From Chara braunii (Eukaryota > Streptophyta > Charophyceae > Charales > Characeae), in NCBI GenBank assembly GCA_003427395.1, contig BFEA01000079.1:2803846-2850800 (forward strand): a DNA stretch of 46,955 nucleotides. The letters run 5' to 3'. The translations under genes and the position numbers were made by a program. This document shows, piece after piece, positions 1 to 10,590 of the stretch (positions are counted from its first letter, which is position 1; each line of letters begins with the position of its first letter). Below the pieces are notes generated by a model. That model ran no database searches, was not told the origin of the DNA, and was given only the letters and a program-made list of their open reading frames with translations.

Positions 1-49
1 GAGAGAGAGAGAGATACGGTTGCGGCGTGACCGCATGTAACTGCGTGCG

Positions 50-107
<58 letters not shown>

Positions 108-241
108 GGATGAGATGCGCGTCCAACAGGTAAGTCTTCGACTGCTGGCCTGACCTCGCGCTGTTTACATTGTGTTGAGTGAATCATCTGCTGGGAGGGG
201 GAAAGAAAGAGAGAGACAGAGAGAGAGAAAGAGAGAGAGAG
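1..241. repeat. AG/GA microsatellite cluster
   Basis: Pure AG runs occupy 1-14 and 53-105, and an imperfect GA-rich run follows at about 199-241. Short reading frames here encode only Arg-Glu or Ser-Leu repeats and are not genes. Confidence 0.95.
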
Positions 242-640
242 ATCACCCCGCATCAAAATACATCGATAATATTGCCTTCTTGGCAAAATGGCGCTAGAAC
301 GGTGGTGTGCATGGCAAAGCAACATCTACTACGGGAGCAACGTCCCACTAGCAAAGAGGATCGGATTAAGCTCCTGAATCTGGACGTGTTTTAAGCAGGG
401 CTGCAGAAAAGCAGTTCAATCTCGAGTTTCTGCACCCTTTGCACGAGCACGTCCAGAGACAGGCGTTAGATCCGATCCTCTTTGCTAATGGGACCTGGGC
501 CCGGGGGAAGAGGGGTAGCCTGGGTGGGGGGAACCAAAAAAAAAAAAAAAAACAAATAGAGGGAAGGAGTAAGCACCCGCATAATGAGATGGTGACTTGG
601 TACAGCTCATCCGCAAACACTGTCTACATGTTCTCTCGGC
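242..640. other. gene-free stretch
   Basis: No supported gene. It holds a poly(A) run near 536-552 and unique-looking sequence. Short frames on both strands are unrecognisable and overlap one another. Confidence 0.6.
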
Positions 641-890
641 TGAGAATTTGACCGTAATTGCAGTCACAAACATCCATTACAATTGATGAAACTGAGCATT
701 TGACCGTAATTGCGATTAAAAACGTCCCCTAAAACTGATGGGCTGAAAAATTGACCGTGGTTGTCGTCACAAACATCCGCTCGATTTGATGACACTCGGA
801 AAAAGTGACCGTCGTTGCGATCAGAAACATCTATTGATGAAACCGAGAATCTGACCGGAATTGCGGTCACAAACATCCGTTTCAATTTCA
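641..890. repeat. degenerate tandem repeat, ~50-bp unit, five copies
   Basis: The motif GACCGTAATTGC or a close variant begins at 650, 702, 753, 807 and 853, giving spacings of 52, 51, 54 and 46 bp. It is usually followed by a variant of GTCACAAACATCC and then a stretch resembling TTGATGAAACTGAG. The copies differ by point changes and small indels, so this is an old minisatellite. The repeat keeps a minus-strand frame open (664-987), which explains that frame without invoking a gene. Confidence 0.85.
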
Positions 891-1027
891 AGCGCCTCGC
901 TCCACTACTGTCCACGCGCACAACGCACAAAAAATGTAGCACTGTATCTGTCCGTGTTCTGGCGGAGGAATCGGTCTGATTTTGCACATTTGGAAAGTAC
1001 CAATTAACAATTGACTGACTGGCCTAT

Positions 1028-1134
1028 ACCTTCGCCCCTCGAATACAACGTGCGGTCATTATAGCTGTATTTGAGACATCTTTCTGTCTAGATACAGCCA
1101 TAATGACCGTACTTCGTATTCGGCGGTAGAAGGT
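1028..1134. mobile_element. foldback MITE, copy 1
   Basis: Two arms of about 43 bp (1028-1070 and 1092-1134) are near-perfect reverse complements around a 21-nt loop. The inner arm has CGGTCATTATAGCTGTAT on the left and ATACAGCCATAATGACCG on the right. The same inner arm and a similar loop recur at 18111-18173 and 18782-18894, so this is a dispersed family. No protein is encoded. No clear target-site duplication was found, so the superfamily is unknown. Confidence 0.8.
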
Positions 1135-1706
1135 TGCCCGGTTGATACCCCCCATTTACTGATCAAATGCAGACCCCCCCAGTTCGAACTCCGTTGAGAA
1201 AGCAGATGAGTGAAATAGACCCAGAAAAAAAAAAAAAGGGAATATACCAAATTCTGAATTACCTAAATGACGCTCGATCAGTTCGGTGCAAAAATCTCAA
1301 GCCAGTTGCCCTTTCCAAAAAAAAACAAAAAAAAAAAACAATAGACTAATTGATCAAATCAAAAGGAGGAGAAAGGGGGACAAAACGAAAAGGACCATAT
1401 AATTTCATTAGCAACCTTGAAAAAAAAGAAAAAAAGAAAAAAAAAAAGCCATTACCAATCTTATTTTTTAATTTCATTTGACTTGAAGATTGAAGTTCTT
1501 CACTCAATTTCACCTTTCACTAAAATTTACCTGCCGCTGCTCCTAAGCCTACATACAGCCTGATGATACAGGGGACCCCTGCAGTGAAGTCCCACCACCG
1601 AAGTTCAGTTTTCTCAACGCTGCCCTTTCTATCACGTGTGGCATGGTGGGACGGAGCTCTGCCGTTGATCTATTGCGATGTGATAATACCAAAATACAGG
1701 AGAATG

Positions 1707-1751
<45 letters not shown>

Positions 1752-2256
1752 ACATACTTCAATGAGTATGGGCAGAACCAAAGATCAACCAATATAGGAT
1801 GAGCATTTATGCAGCGGAAGTCTGATAACGAACTGACTCACATAGACTGACTCACATAGACTGACCTACATGGCATCACTCCACACACATACAATCATGA
1901 GATGGTGGGGTCTGGGTCATATATAGAANATACCCAGATCCCGTACACACATGCACAGATGAAAGGTGGGAGGAGAGACGAAGGAGGTAGGAGGTAGATC
2001 ACACTGATAGGTCACAAGATAGAGTCCGGTAGGTCTCCGAAATAGTAGTCCAGAATGTCATATAACAAGATCAAAATGTCGAGGACCAAAGGTCACCAAT
2101 GTCGGAGATAACCGAGTCCAGATGTAACCGGTGTCCAACTGCGATGCAGCCGAGTATCAACCTCAACAATCCCCAAGTCTCCAATCAGGTAAGTACCACA
2201 GTCTCGTATCACCGAAGTCCAACCTGATCCCTGTCCAACTGGATAGTCTCCAATCT
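1135..2256. other. gene-free, low-complexity stretch
   Basis: A-rich tracts occupy about 1220-1460, a (CT)n run 1709-1748, and a 14-bp tandem repeat (TGACTCACATAGAC) 1834-1871. A single N is at 1929. From about 2030 to 2250 the DNA is rich in scattered variants of GTCCAACTG and GTCTCCAATC, perhaps an old minisatellite. No coding region is supported. Confidence 0.6.
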
Positions 2257-2335
2257 GAAGAAGAAGAAGAAGAAGAAGAAGAAGAAGATTAGAAGAAGAA
2301 GGAGGAGAAGAGGAGAGAGAGAGAGAGGGGACTGG
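2257..2335. repeat. (GAA)n and purine-rich microsatellite
   Basis: GAA repeats run from 2257 to 2288, then imperfect GAA, GGA and GA repeats continue to about 2335. The minus-strand frame across it encodes only Leu and Ser runs. Confidence 0.9.
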
Positions 2336-2518
2336 CGAGGGAGAGGAGGAGAGATCCTCCAAGCTCCCGGTACCTCAGGCGGCAATGGCCGTCGTGCTGG
2401 CTCAGTCGCCCTGCCGCTGCTCCGCTCACTGCTGCGCTAATCTGCGCTATGCTGCGCTCCTGCTTCAGCCCCTGCGCTAATTTTAGCGCATCAAAACAGC
2501 GCTCTGGCGCTGACCATA

Positions 2519-2715
2519 CCGTACCGGTATAGTGCCGGTAGGTCGATGCCTCAACTGAGGCAGGTACCNGTACTTATACCGGTAGGCATTGGTCTGGCCT
2601 CAATGCTGCGAGGCCAGGCCAGACCCTGAACCGTCCAGATGGACGGTTCAGCCTCAATCGGCGGGCGGCAGCTTTAAGAGCGCCGCCAGGCCCAAACGAA
2701 GTGTCGTTTGGGCCT
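2519..2715. repeat. cluster of consecutive short hairpins
   Basis: Successive inverted repeats are visible: TGCCTC/GAGGCA at 2547-2562; GGTCTGGCCTC pairing with a GAGGCC...CCAGACC segment at 2591-2625; TGAACCGTCC/GGACGGTTCA at 2627-2650; GGCGGC/GCCGCC at 2664-2687; and AGGCCCAAACGA/TCGTTTGGGCCT at 2688-2715 with a 4-nt loop. A TACCGGTA-type palindrome starts the run. One N lies at 2569. No gene is associated, and the nature of the element is unknown. Confidence 0.7.
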
Positions 2716-2850
2716 ACCCGATTGGTGGCTGTCCAAAATCAGGCCTTTAGGGCCTGTGACCCTCAAAGGTCGGGCCTTTAGGCCCTGGTGTGTCCCTCCG
2801 GCCCTAAGTCGGGTCCGGTAGGACCCATGTGGCATCGAAGATGTAACACT

Positions 2851-2852
<2 letters not shown>

Positions 2853-2887
<35 letters not shown>
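2853..2887. repeat. (CA)n microsatellite
   Basis: Perfect CA dinucleotide run. Overlapping frames encode Val-Cys or Thr-His repeats and are discarded. Confidence 0.95.
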
Positions 2888-2891
<4 letters not shown>

Positions 2892-3550
2892 CCACACAAG
2901 CCCTTGCCACACGGCACAAGAAACCAAAAAAGAGACAAATGCGTCTTTCCACCTCGTGCGGGCGGATGCACTCATTTTTTGCCGTTTTGTTTTCCGTGTG
3001 GCGAGGCCATATGCAATGCAGTGGAAAGCAACAACAGACAGAACAGAATTCCTTCTACCGTGACTACCCAGAGGCTGGAACAGATAGCTATCTCATCAAC
3101 GACAAGCTTCGACACAAACAACGGGGAAGGAAAAGAGAGGGGAAGAACAGGTGGGACGGGGGATAGCGTTTCCTATGAGACCCCAAACTCGACAGTTGAA
3201 CTCAAAAAATAAAATTTAATAAAAACCACTATCACAGAGAAACCTCAATTCGCAAATTTGCCAGCCAGAAACACCCTGCAAAGCCAAAAAGGAAAAGCGG
3301 ACATCAAAGTTCTTCTTCATCCCTTGAGTATTCAAGCCTCTGCCCTGGTGAATCCATCTCCACCCCTGCATTTCTTGCTCAACTTGCCTGCCTTCCTTTA
3401 TCAGTGCCCTTCCAGGCTTCCACCTTATGGTAGACCTCACATCAGACTTCCCCGCTCACGAGAACTCGGGATCACAGAGCGAAATTCCTGTCCCAGATCG
3501 GCTACTGCGTGATTGCAGTTCAAATGGCATTCTCCTGAAGAAATACAAGT
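2888..3550. other. gene-free stretch
   Basis: Several overlapping frames of 60-100 codons on both strands show no recognisable domain and no agreement on a single coding frame. I see no gene. Confidence 0.5.
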
Positions 3551-3559
3551 ACGGGAGAA

Positions 3560-3743
3560 GGGAGGCAGAGCACAGAAGAATGACGAGGAGGAGAAGGAAA
3601 AGAAGAGAAAGAAAAAGGACGAGGAAGACGAGGAGGAGGAGGAGGAGGCGGATGAAGAAGAAGAAGATGGTCAAGGAGGAGGAGAAGGAGAAAGAAGAAA
3701 GAGGCGGATGAGGAGAAGGAAGTGGTAGGGGGGAGTCCGCATG

Positions 3744-3801
<58 letters not shown>

Positions 3802-3854
3802 ATTCTAACCGTGCACGCAGACAAATAGAGAGAGCCTGCTTCCATCGATGGGAC

Positions 3855-3901
<47 letters not shown>
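3560..3901. repeat. purine-rich tract with two GA microsatellites
   Basis: An imperfect GGA/GAA/GAG tract (about 3560-3725) is followed by GA runs at 3751-3798 and 3856-3901. Long frames across it on either strand (Ser-Leu or Arg-Lys-Glu repeats) are products of the repeat. Confidence 0.9.
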
Positions 3902-3906
<5 letters not shown>

Positions 3907-4645
3907 CCATCATTGGATGTATGTGATGGTGCTACTCTCCTTTTTTTTTTTTCCCAACGAGTGCATGTTTCACTAGCTCTTCTGTGGACAGAGTTGCCAC
4001 GAGACACATGCACAACCACTGCCTCAGGATTTGGTGGTAGACGGAGAGAAATAGAAAAACCTTCCAACCATCCGTTCTCTTCGAAACAACACGCCACAGA
4101 AGGGACTCACTGGTCAGATGGATCATCGGCGGGGCTGTTCCTGATAACACAAATCGTGCATTCGCGTAACCAGCGACGGCAGATTTTCTCATTAGAAACC
4201 CAGACGGGCGCACGATTCTTATGCCGCCAAATCAGTGGTGCACGAGTGCAGGCGGGAAAAAAAAAAAACCCTGCAGGTCAAAGGCGAACCTTGCAACGAC
4301 ATTGCTCAAGTCTTTCGATCGGCGGTATATCTTTCTCCCCGAACCTCAAAATCTCCACTGCTGTTGACTGGGCACGTGTATTTTTGTATTTAAATTTTCC
4401 GTCTTCTTACTCTCCTTCATTGCGCTTCTGTCATCTATATGCTTTCTGTATGCTTCTTTTCTTCGTTCCTGTTGTGTCCGCTGTCCACAGCCGAGTCATC
4501 ACGTGCTGGTGCACAAAGGCCTCACAATACAAACGCAAAACGCTGCCGACGATACGGACAATCACACACTGTTCGCATCTCACCCCGACGCGACTGTGGA
4601 CGAGAGCACACCGCTTCGCTCATTCTTCGACATATAGCGACTGAT

Positions 4646-7600
4646 ATGTGCAACCTCGGAAATAGAACATTATGCGTGAATTGCCGCGCACAAAAATCGC
4701 CACATGAGCAAACGTGGACCACTCTTTGCCGTCGACAAGGGAGAATTCATCCAGCGCTTTGGGAGTACGCGGCGCCCGACACAGCGGCTCAACAAATTCT
4801 ACAACTATGGGAGGCTGACACACCACAAGGACGATTACTTCGTTCCCGTGCACGGCAATTCAACAATGCGCTTGCGCTCGCATCACAAATCGTCCGAGAG
4901 CCACAGCCTCCACCGGGTGGATGGCCTCGAATGGTCAGAATTGTTGGTCGACTGCACCACAACCTTGGACCGCTTATACCTGACGCTGGTCATGAACGAG
5001 CGTTCGCGCAACTGTACATATATGATCCGCAAAATGAATATGATGCGACTGTCATACGGCTGGCAAGATTTAATCTTGCAGCTGAGATCTCGCTCGCAAC
5101 AATCCCACAGATTAAACGACTGCTGCGGAAACTTCACCATCTTTTGATTGAATCTAATCGTTGGGTTCGAGATTTCATTACTGTCTGTGAATTCCCCGAC
5201 GATATGATACACGAACGACATATTGTCATCAACCCTGCTGCACAGCCGATCGATGAACATGAACAACGTTACAACAGACCTCAAGGTCTTTTAGAGTTGT
5301 GTTTACTCATGCACGATCAACCTTCCAACCGTGAGATTATCATACACCGACGCAGCGACGGTATTCTCCAAATCCATGAGACAAATCGCGCTTTTGATCC
5401 TTTGCATTATGTCCTCTTATTCCCGTCAGTCGAAGATGGCTGGACACTAGAAACTGACGATCAAGAAAACCCTTCCGCAAAACAAATCACCGCACGAGAA
5501 TTTTATGCCTTTCATCTTAACACCCGAGACAACGAACGAACCACAATATTTCGCGCCTCGCGCTTATTCCAAGAGTACATATGCATGGCGTTCGCAAAGA
5601 TAGAAAACGGTCGATTATTATACAATAGACTACACTAGACTGAAATTCGCGCCGAGCTTTATCAAAATCTACATGACCACCTCATGCAATATGATAATGC
5701 TGAAAACCTTGGCCAGCGCATCATTCTACCCACCACTTTCGTCGGCGGTCCACGAGATATGCACCGAAGGTATCAAGATTATATGACGTCGGTCCAAGAA
5801 TGTGGCCCCCCGGACCTTTTCATCACAATCACTTACAACTCGCACTGGCCAAAAATTGAACAACATCTGTTCGCTAACCAACAACCATCCGACAGACCGG
5901 ACCTGCTCGCACGTGTTTTCAGAGGTTACCTACAACAACTCATTCGCGATATTCATAGCACGCATGTGTTCGGTCCAACTGCCGCCTACATATACGTCAT
6001 AGAATTTCAAAAACGTGGTCTCCCGCATGCATATTTAGTTGTTACATTTAATAATGAATATAAAATTACTACACCTGACCACAGTGATTCCATAGTTTGC
6101 GCTCAAATTCCCACGAACCCGATCCTTCGCGAGCTCGTGCTGACATATATGATACATAACCCCTGTGGCGCGCTCAATATGCACGCTCCTTGCATGCACA
6201 ACGATCGTTGTTCGTATCACTTCCCCAAAGATTTCTCCGACCGCACAACGTGGAACGAAGAAACGGGTTACCCCATATATCGTCGACTGACAAGAGAAAA
6301 TGGAGGAGCATTTATCATACGTGAAAATGATGAAATTGATAACTCATGGGTTGTCCCCTACAATCCCTTCCTTCTGTCGCGTTACCGCTGTCACCTGAAC
6401 GTCGAAATATGTGCCTCAACCGCCGCTTACCGCTATATGTTCGAGTACATTATGAAAGGGCCAGACCGAGCCATGGTCGACGAAATGACAAATGCTAATG
6501 ATGAAATTCAAACATTCCAATACATGCGCGCAATCGGTGCAGCCGAAGCATGTTGGAGAATTTTTTAGTTCCCTCTTTCTGAGCGATATCCCGCTATTTC
6601 TGCGTTGCCTGTGCACACGGAAAATAAGCAACGAGTTTACTTCCGACCAGGAAACACTCGACGTCTCAAAAATCAACCGCCCCCTGAAACCGAACTAACC
6701 TCATGGTTCAAATGCAACATTGTGCATCTTAATGCTCCCCAGGAAACAAAGCCTCTATATAAAGACATGATCCGACGATTTCGATATGATAAAACAAAAA
6801 AACAATGGATACCGTGACATCGAATGACAAACACGATTGGACGAATACACATCATTCACCCTAATGCAGGAGACACTTTTTATCTCCGCATGCTTCTTTT
6901 ATCGCCCCACTGCCGAGGAGCCACATCATTTGAACATCTTCGAACTGTTGACGGTGAAATTCATCCCACATATCAATCTACGTGTCGTGCACTCGGCCTG
7001 CTTAACGACAACACTCAATTCGACGCCGTCTTGCAAGATGCAATCTTTACTTCTTCCTCTGCAATGGTTCGCGACTTATTTGTCCACATTCTTCTGCACG
7101 GCGCCCCAGCTGATCCTGCCGAATTATTTGAAACACAATGGCAACAAATAATAGACGACTTCCAAAGAAATCTTCAAATCGCCGATGTCCCTCTTCACCT
7201 CATCAAAACAATGCTCCTTCTTGATATCGATAACCGTTTACAAAAAGAAGGGAAACAACTCGAAGACGTCGGCCTCCCTCGACCGCCACCCGATGATGCA
7301 CATGCTGCCAATGCTCTCGCTGAAAGACCCCGCCAACATAACTTGCCGCAAATTATCGATGATGAGACTTCGTATGATCAAGCAACACCACAAACAACAT
7401 TAAACACAAACCTGCCACACCTCCGCCCTTCACAACATGCTGTCTTCCTCCACGTCGCAGCCGTCGCTGACAATAACGAACCGCTTTGCCTCTTCGTTGA
7501 CACTCCCGCGGGAACTGAAAAAAACTTTTGTTTCAATACCATTCTTGCGTATATTCGGAACCAAAACCGCATAGCCCTCGCTGTAGCATCAAGCGGCATT

Positions 7601-8797
7601 GCAGCAACACTTCTACACGGCGGTCGAACATTTCACTCCCGATTCAAGGCGCCGCTTACACCAACTGCAACCTCCATACTCGATATATCAAAACAGCATG
7701 CACTCGCCCAACTCATACGAATGACAAGTGTTATCGTTTAGGACGAGGCACCAATGACACATAAATTCCATGTCGAAGTGCTCGACCGAACCCTCCGTGA
7801 CATATGCTCCTCTGACTTAGTTTTCGGCGGTAAAATTGTAGTCCTTGCTGAAGATTTTCGACAAATATTGTCTGTAATTGCAAAAGGCACACGTGCCTAG
7901 CCTGTTGGCGCGTGTATAAAGTCATCAACACTTTGGCGGCACTTCGAAACAATGCACCTCTCAGAAAACATGCGCGTACTCGCCCAGATCAACACACCGG
8001 CAAGACGTGATTACGCCCAATGGCTCCTCGCACTCGGAAACGGCAACATTCCACCCCCGCCCCATACTGACCCTACAATTATTGAACTCCCGCCCCATCT
8101 TTGTCTTTATGAAGGAACACAACAACTTATCGCTTGGAGATTCCCCCGTCTACAAACAAACTCCAACAACCCCGTATGGCTTGCCGAACGCCTTATTCTA
8201 TCACCTAAAAATAAAACGGTGTCTGCACTCAATTCAATTATCCTTGATCAATTCCCTAGAGATTTCATAATATGCCTCAACGCTGATACGCTACTTCCTA
8301 ACGATAATTACCCCGACATACCTATCGATGCACTTAACACAATTGACATCCCGTCTCTTCCTCCCCATATCCTTCGTGTCAAAAAGGGTGCACCAGTCAT
8401 TCTCTTACATGACATTGTTATGCGAAACGGCCTCTGCAACGGCACACAGTTGATCGTTGATTCTATTGCCAACAACAGACTTCTACACGCACGCATTCTC
8501 CCTTCGCCCCAACCTGTTATGCTCCCGCGCATTCTCCTCACAGTGACAGATCAAACTCACCCTTTCCCTTGGCAGAGACGCCAATTCCCTATTCGCCCCA
8601 CTTTTGCGACCACCATTAATAAATCTCAAGGCCAATCTATTAAACACGTTGGTGTTGACCTCCAACAACCACCATTCACACACGGCCAGCTTTACGTTGC
8701 TGCTTCGAGAGTGGGTGACCCGTCCCACATTCGTTTCTCCCTTCCTACCAACAATAATCGAACAACTAATATAATCTACAAAGAAATTCTTACTTGA
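4646..8797 (+). pseudogene. Helitron Rep/helicase, interrupted by five in-frame stops
   Basis: One reading frame carries a complete plant-type Helitron protein: an N-terminal Cys-rich Helitron-like region (CVNC...), a Rep endonuclease domain, and a Pif1-type helicase ending with NKSQGQS, YVAASRV and a terminal YKEIL motif. Stops at 5636 (TAG), 6566 (TAG), 6815 (TGA), 7739 (TAG) and 7898 (TAG) break it, yet I found no frameshift across about 4.1 kb. Catalytic sites are also damaged. The HUH motif reads PHAY (His-Ala-Tyr, 6026-6034), while the two Rep tyrosines survive in YMFEYIMKG (6434-6460). The helicase P-loop reads TPAGTEKN (7502-7525), keeping the Lys but losing the GTGKT pattern. The TAG at 7739 replaces the Trp of the WDEAPM Walker B region. 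The frame is open upstream to at least 4439; the ATG at 4646 precedes the first recognisable sequence. Non-functional as it stands. Confidence 0.92.
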
Positions 8798-8814
8798 ATT
8801 TTATTTCCTAACAT

Positions 8815-9843
8815 TTGATCACACTCTGTTTTTTGGCTGTCCTGCAGGTACCACCGAAAAAATTGAAGCCGTCTTCACAAACATCAGCATCCACATCTAC
8901 ATCATCATCCGCATTGACCGCCGCTATCTCCACTTCTACAACCACTCTTCCTACCACAAGTCTCACTTTGCCACAGACATCATTGTCGGCTTTCTCACAA
9001 ACCGGTCTCGACGATGACATTCTCGCCCAGATTACGTTACCCTCCTCTCCCCGCTCCACACAACGACCTGAAACAACACTCTCGACTTCACCCTTGCCTT
9101 CAACCAACCCGCAATCCGCTCCTTTGGCCACTTCTACAATTGTCCACCCCGTCTGTTCTTCTCAGACTCCCTCAACATGTCCACAAACCAGCCCGGCAAC
9201 CGGTTCTGTGAGATGGGACAGCTGGCTCCAACTAATAACCATAGACAACATTGAACACATCATCACTCAAATACTCTGGGAAGATTTCCTCGCGACTGAC
9301 CATGCTGCTTTCTCGCCCAACCTCTACGGCTTTTTTTCCCTCTATGTACAAAATCGATTCCAGTCATTGCAACGCCCTAACCCTTCCCCCGATGTCAACA
9401 TTCGCTTCCGGCACGCAAAAACATTTCTCCTCAAGCTTAATAACCACGACTACAACCACACTCGCTCCCCCAGAACCCCTCGCCCACAATACCAATACGA
9501 ACGTATCACAACCACACATCACAAACATTCCGCTCCACCACCGCGACTATCCCCATTACAACCCCATACGCCGCACGAACCAGACCCGCTCTGGTGGCTT
9601 CCGCTCGAGCCATGGGGTGCAACAAGAGTCACCGCCCTTATTCACGACCTCCTCGCGGCGCGCCACACCTTCCACATCTACAACATCCCCCACACACCTC
9701 GAACATGGGAATACCTGAACGACCTTATCTTCATTCACCACCATGAAGCGCAGCGTCCCCTCCCTCCCTTCCATGCTTTCAGAACAGATATAATTCGGCA
9801 GGCCATTGCACTCCTCCGAGCACAAGATGCGCCCAGACGATGA
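8815..9843 (+). CDS. Helitron companion ORF, 342 codons, unknown function
   Basis: This is an uninterrupted ORF starting 18 nt after the Rep/helicase stop. The first ~125 residues are Ser/Thr/Pro-rich and look disordered. From about residue 130 the protein becomes more ordered (a WDSWLQL segment, then aromatic and His-rich stretches) and ends in a basic, Ala/Arg-containing tail. I recognise no domain: no RPA, OTU or nuclease signature. Just before residue 12 the DNA reads TTTTTTGGCTGTCCTGCAG, a good 3' splice-site consensus with CCTAAC upstream, so the first codons may be intronic and this may be a second exon of a Helitron transcript. It lacks the stops that riddle its neighbour, which is odd if both are equally old. 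It could also be a captured host fragment. Confidence 0.5.
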   Translation: MITLCFLAVLQVPPKKLKPSSQTSASTSTSSSALTAAISTSTTTLPTTSLTLPQTSLSAFSQTGLDDDILAQITLPSSPRSTQRPETTLSTSPLPSTNPQSAPLATSTIVHPVCSSQTPSTCPQTSPATGSVRWDSWLQLITIDNIEHIITQILWEDFLATDHAAFSPNLYGFFSLYVQNRFQSLQRPNPSPDVNIRFRHAKTFLLKLNNHDYNHTRSPRTPRPQYQYERITTTHHKHSAPPPRLSPLQPHTPHEPDPLWWLPLEPWGATRVTALIHDLLAARHTFHIYNIPHTPRTWEYLNDLIFIHHHEAQRPLPPFHAFRTDIIRQAIALLRAQDAPRR

Positions 9844-10559
9844 CCATTCGACCTCAGCACCCCACCAAGACAACGACAACGAGCATCTGCCCTCGGCGCC
9901 CCATGAAGACAGCGATGCTGCGGACAAACAACAACAATACACACGGCTCCATTCCCGCACAGAAGACTACAATGGACACCCTCGCATCACCAGATACCAT
10001 GCTGCGATCAGTACACACGACCTCCAGCGATTCTCAATCTTCTCTGCCCAAGAGCAAGAAAGAGAGAAGCGCAAAAAGAGACAGCAAGGAAGGAGGAGAA
10101 AGAGAGCAAAAGAGAGACAGAGGAAGAGAGACAGAAAGAGACAAAGAGAGAGAGCGCGAGAAAGAAAGAGAGAAAAAGAGAGAAAAAGAGAGAAAAGTGG
10201 AAAGAGAAACAAAGGCCCCTTTTTTTCTACGGCCCAATTACTCTTTAAATCCCCCCATCAAGAGACTCTTTTTTTTCTAAACGACATTTGTATTATCCGG
10301 CTACTGCCTAGGATACTTCTCAATATATTTTTGTAATTACCTGCCCATATTTGTGTTATACCCCTCCCGACTGCTTGTGCAGACTCCTTTTTTTTTTCTA
10401 GAGGACATTTTCTCTCCAGATGCCCCCATCACTTCAGAAATGTGTCAAAATCTCCCTTACAAGATGCACACACCATGGAATGTCATTCTGGACTGCCGCA
10501 TTTCTGTTGTCCGCCTACTGGCTCGAATCCTTTTCAAGATTTTTTTTTTCGTCCTCTTC
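9844..10559. repeat. Helitron 3' region: purine-rich tract and T-rich flank
   Basis: About 10050-10210 is an imperfect AGAGA/GAAAGAGA tract whose frames encode Arg/Lys/Glu repeats. From 10215 to 10559 the DNA is T-rich, with runs of 8-10 T beside CTAAACGACATTTG and CTAGAGGACATTTT, a loose direct repeat that suggests an internal duplication. No gene is supported. Confidence 0.55.
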
Positions 10560-10590
10560 ACCCGCAGCGTAGCTGCGGCGGGTCCACTTG
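10560..10590 (+). other. Helitron 3'-terminal hairpin and CTTG end
   Basis: The left arm is 10560-10568, the loop GTA is 10569-10571 and the right arm is 10572-10583 with one 3-nt bulge. TCCACTTG follows, then T. Placement, GC content and short spacing match the termination hairpin of Helitrons; the last four bases are CTTG rather than CTRR. Confidence 0.6.

Larger units (their letters stand above)
4434..10590 (+). mobile_element. Helitron (rolling-circle transposon), degenerate; 5' end tentative
   Basis: The element carries a Rep/helicase pseudogene (4646-8797), a second ORF (8815-9843) and a Helitron-style 3' end. At 10560-10583 a GC-rich hairpin (ACCCGCAGC, loop GTA, GCTGCGGCGGGT with a 3-nt bulge) stands 3 nt before CTTG, which is followed by T. 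Canonical Helitrons end in CTRR shortly after such a hairpin and insert between A and T. CTTG differs from CTRR by one base. The proposed 5' end is the TC of TCTATATGC after an A at 4433; it is only a candidate. The Rep/helicase and the hairpin are firm; the exact boundaries are inference. Confidence 0.65.

Noticed and set aside
641-890. CRISPR-like array
   Set aside because: The copies are degenerate, spacing varies, there are no unique spacers or cas genes, and the genome is eukaryotic.
3456-4097. 213-codon minus-strand frame with Ser-Leu repeats
   Set aside because: It is produced by (GA)n and purine-rich repeats; no domain and no codon structure outside the repeats.
3913-4644. 243-codon plus-strand frame before the Helitron
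   Set aside because: No recognisable motif; it overlaps the start of the Helitron frame in a different phase and crosses a T-run and an A-run.
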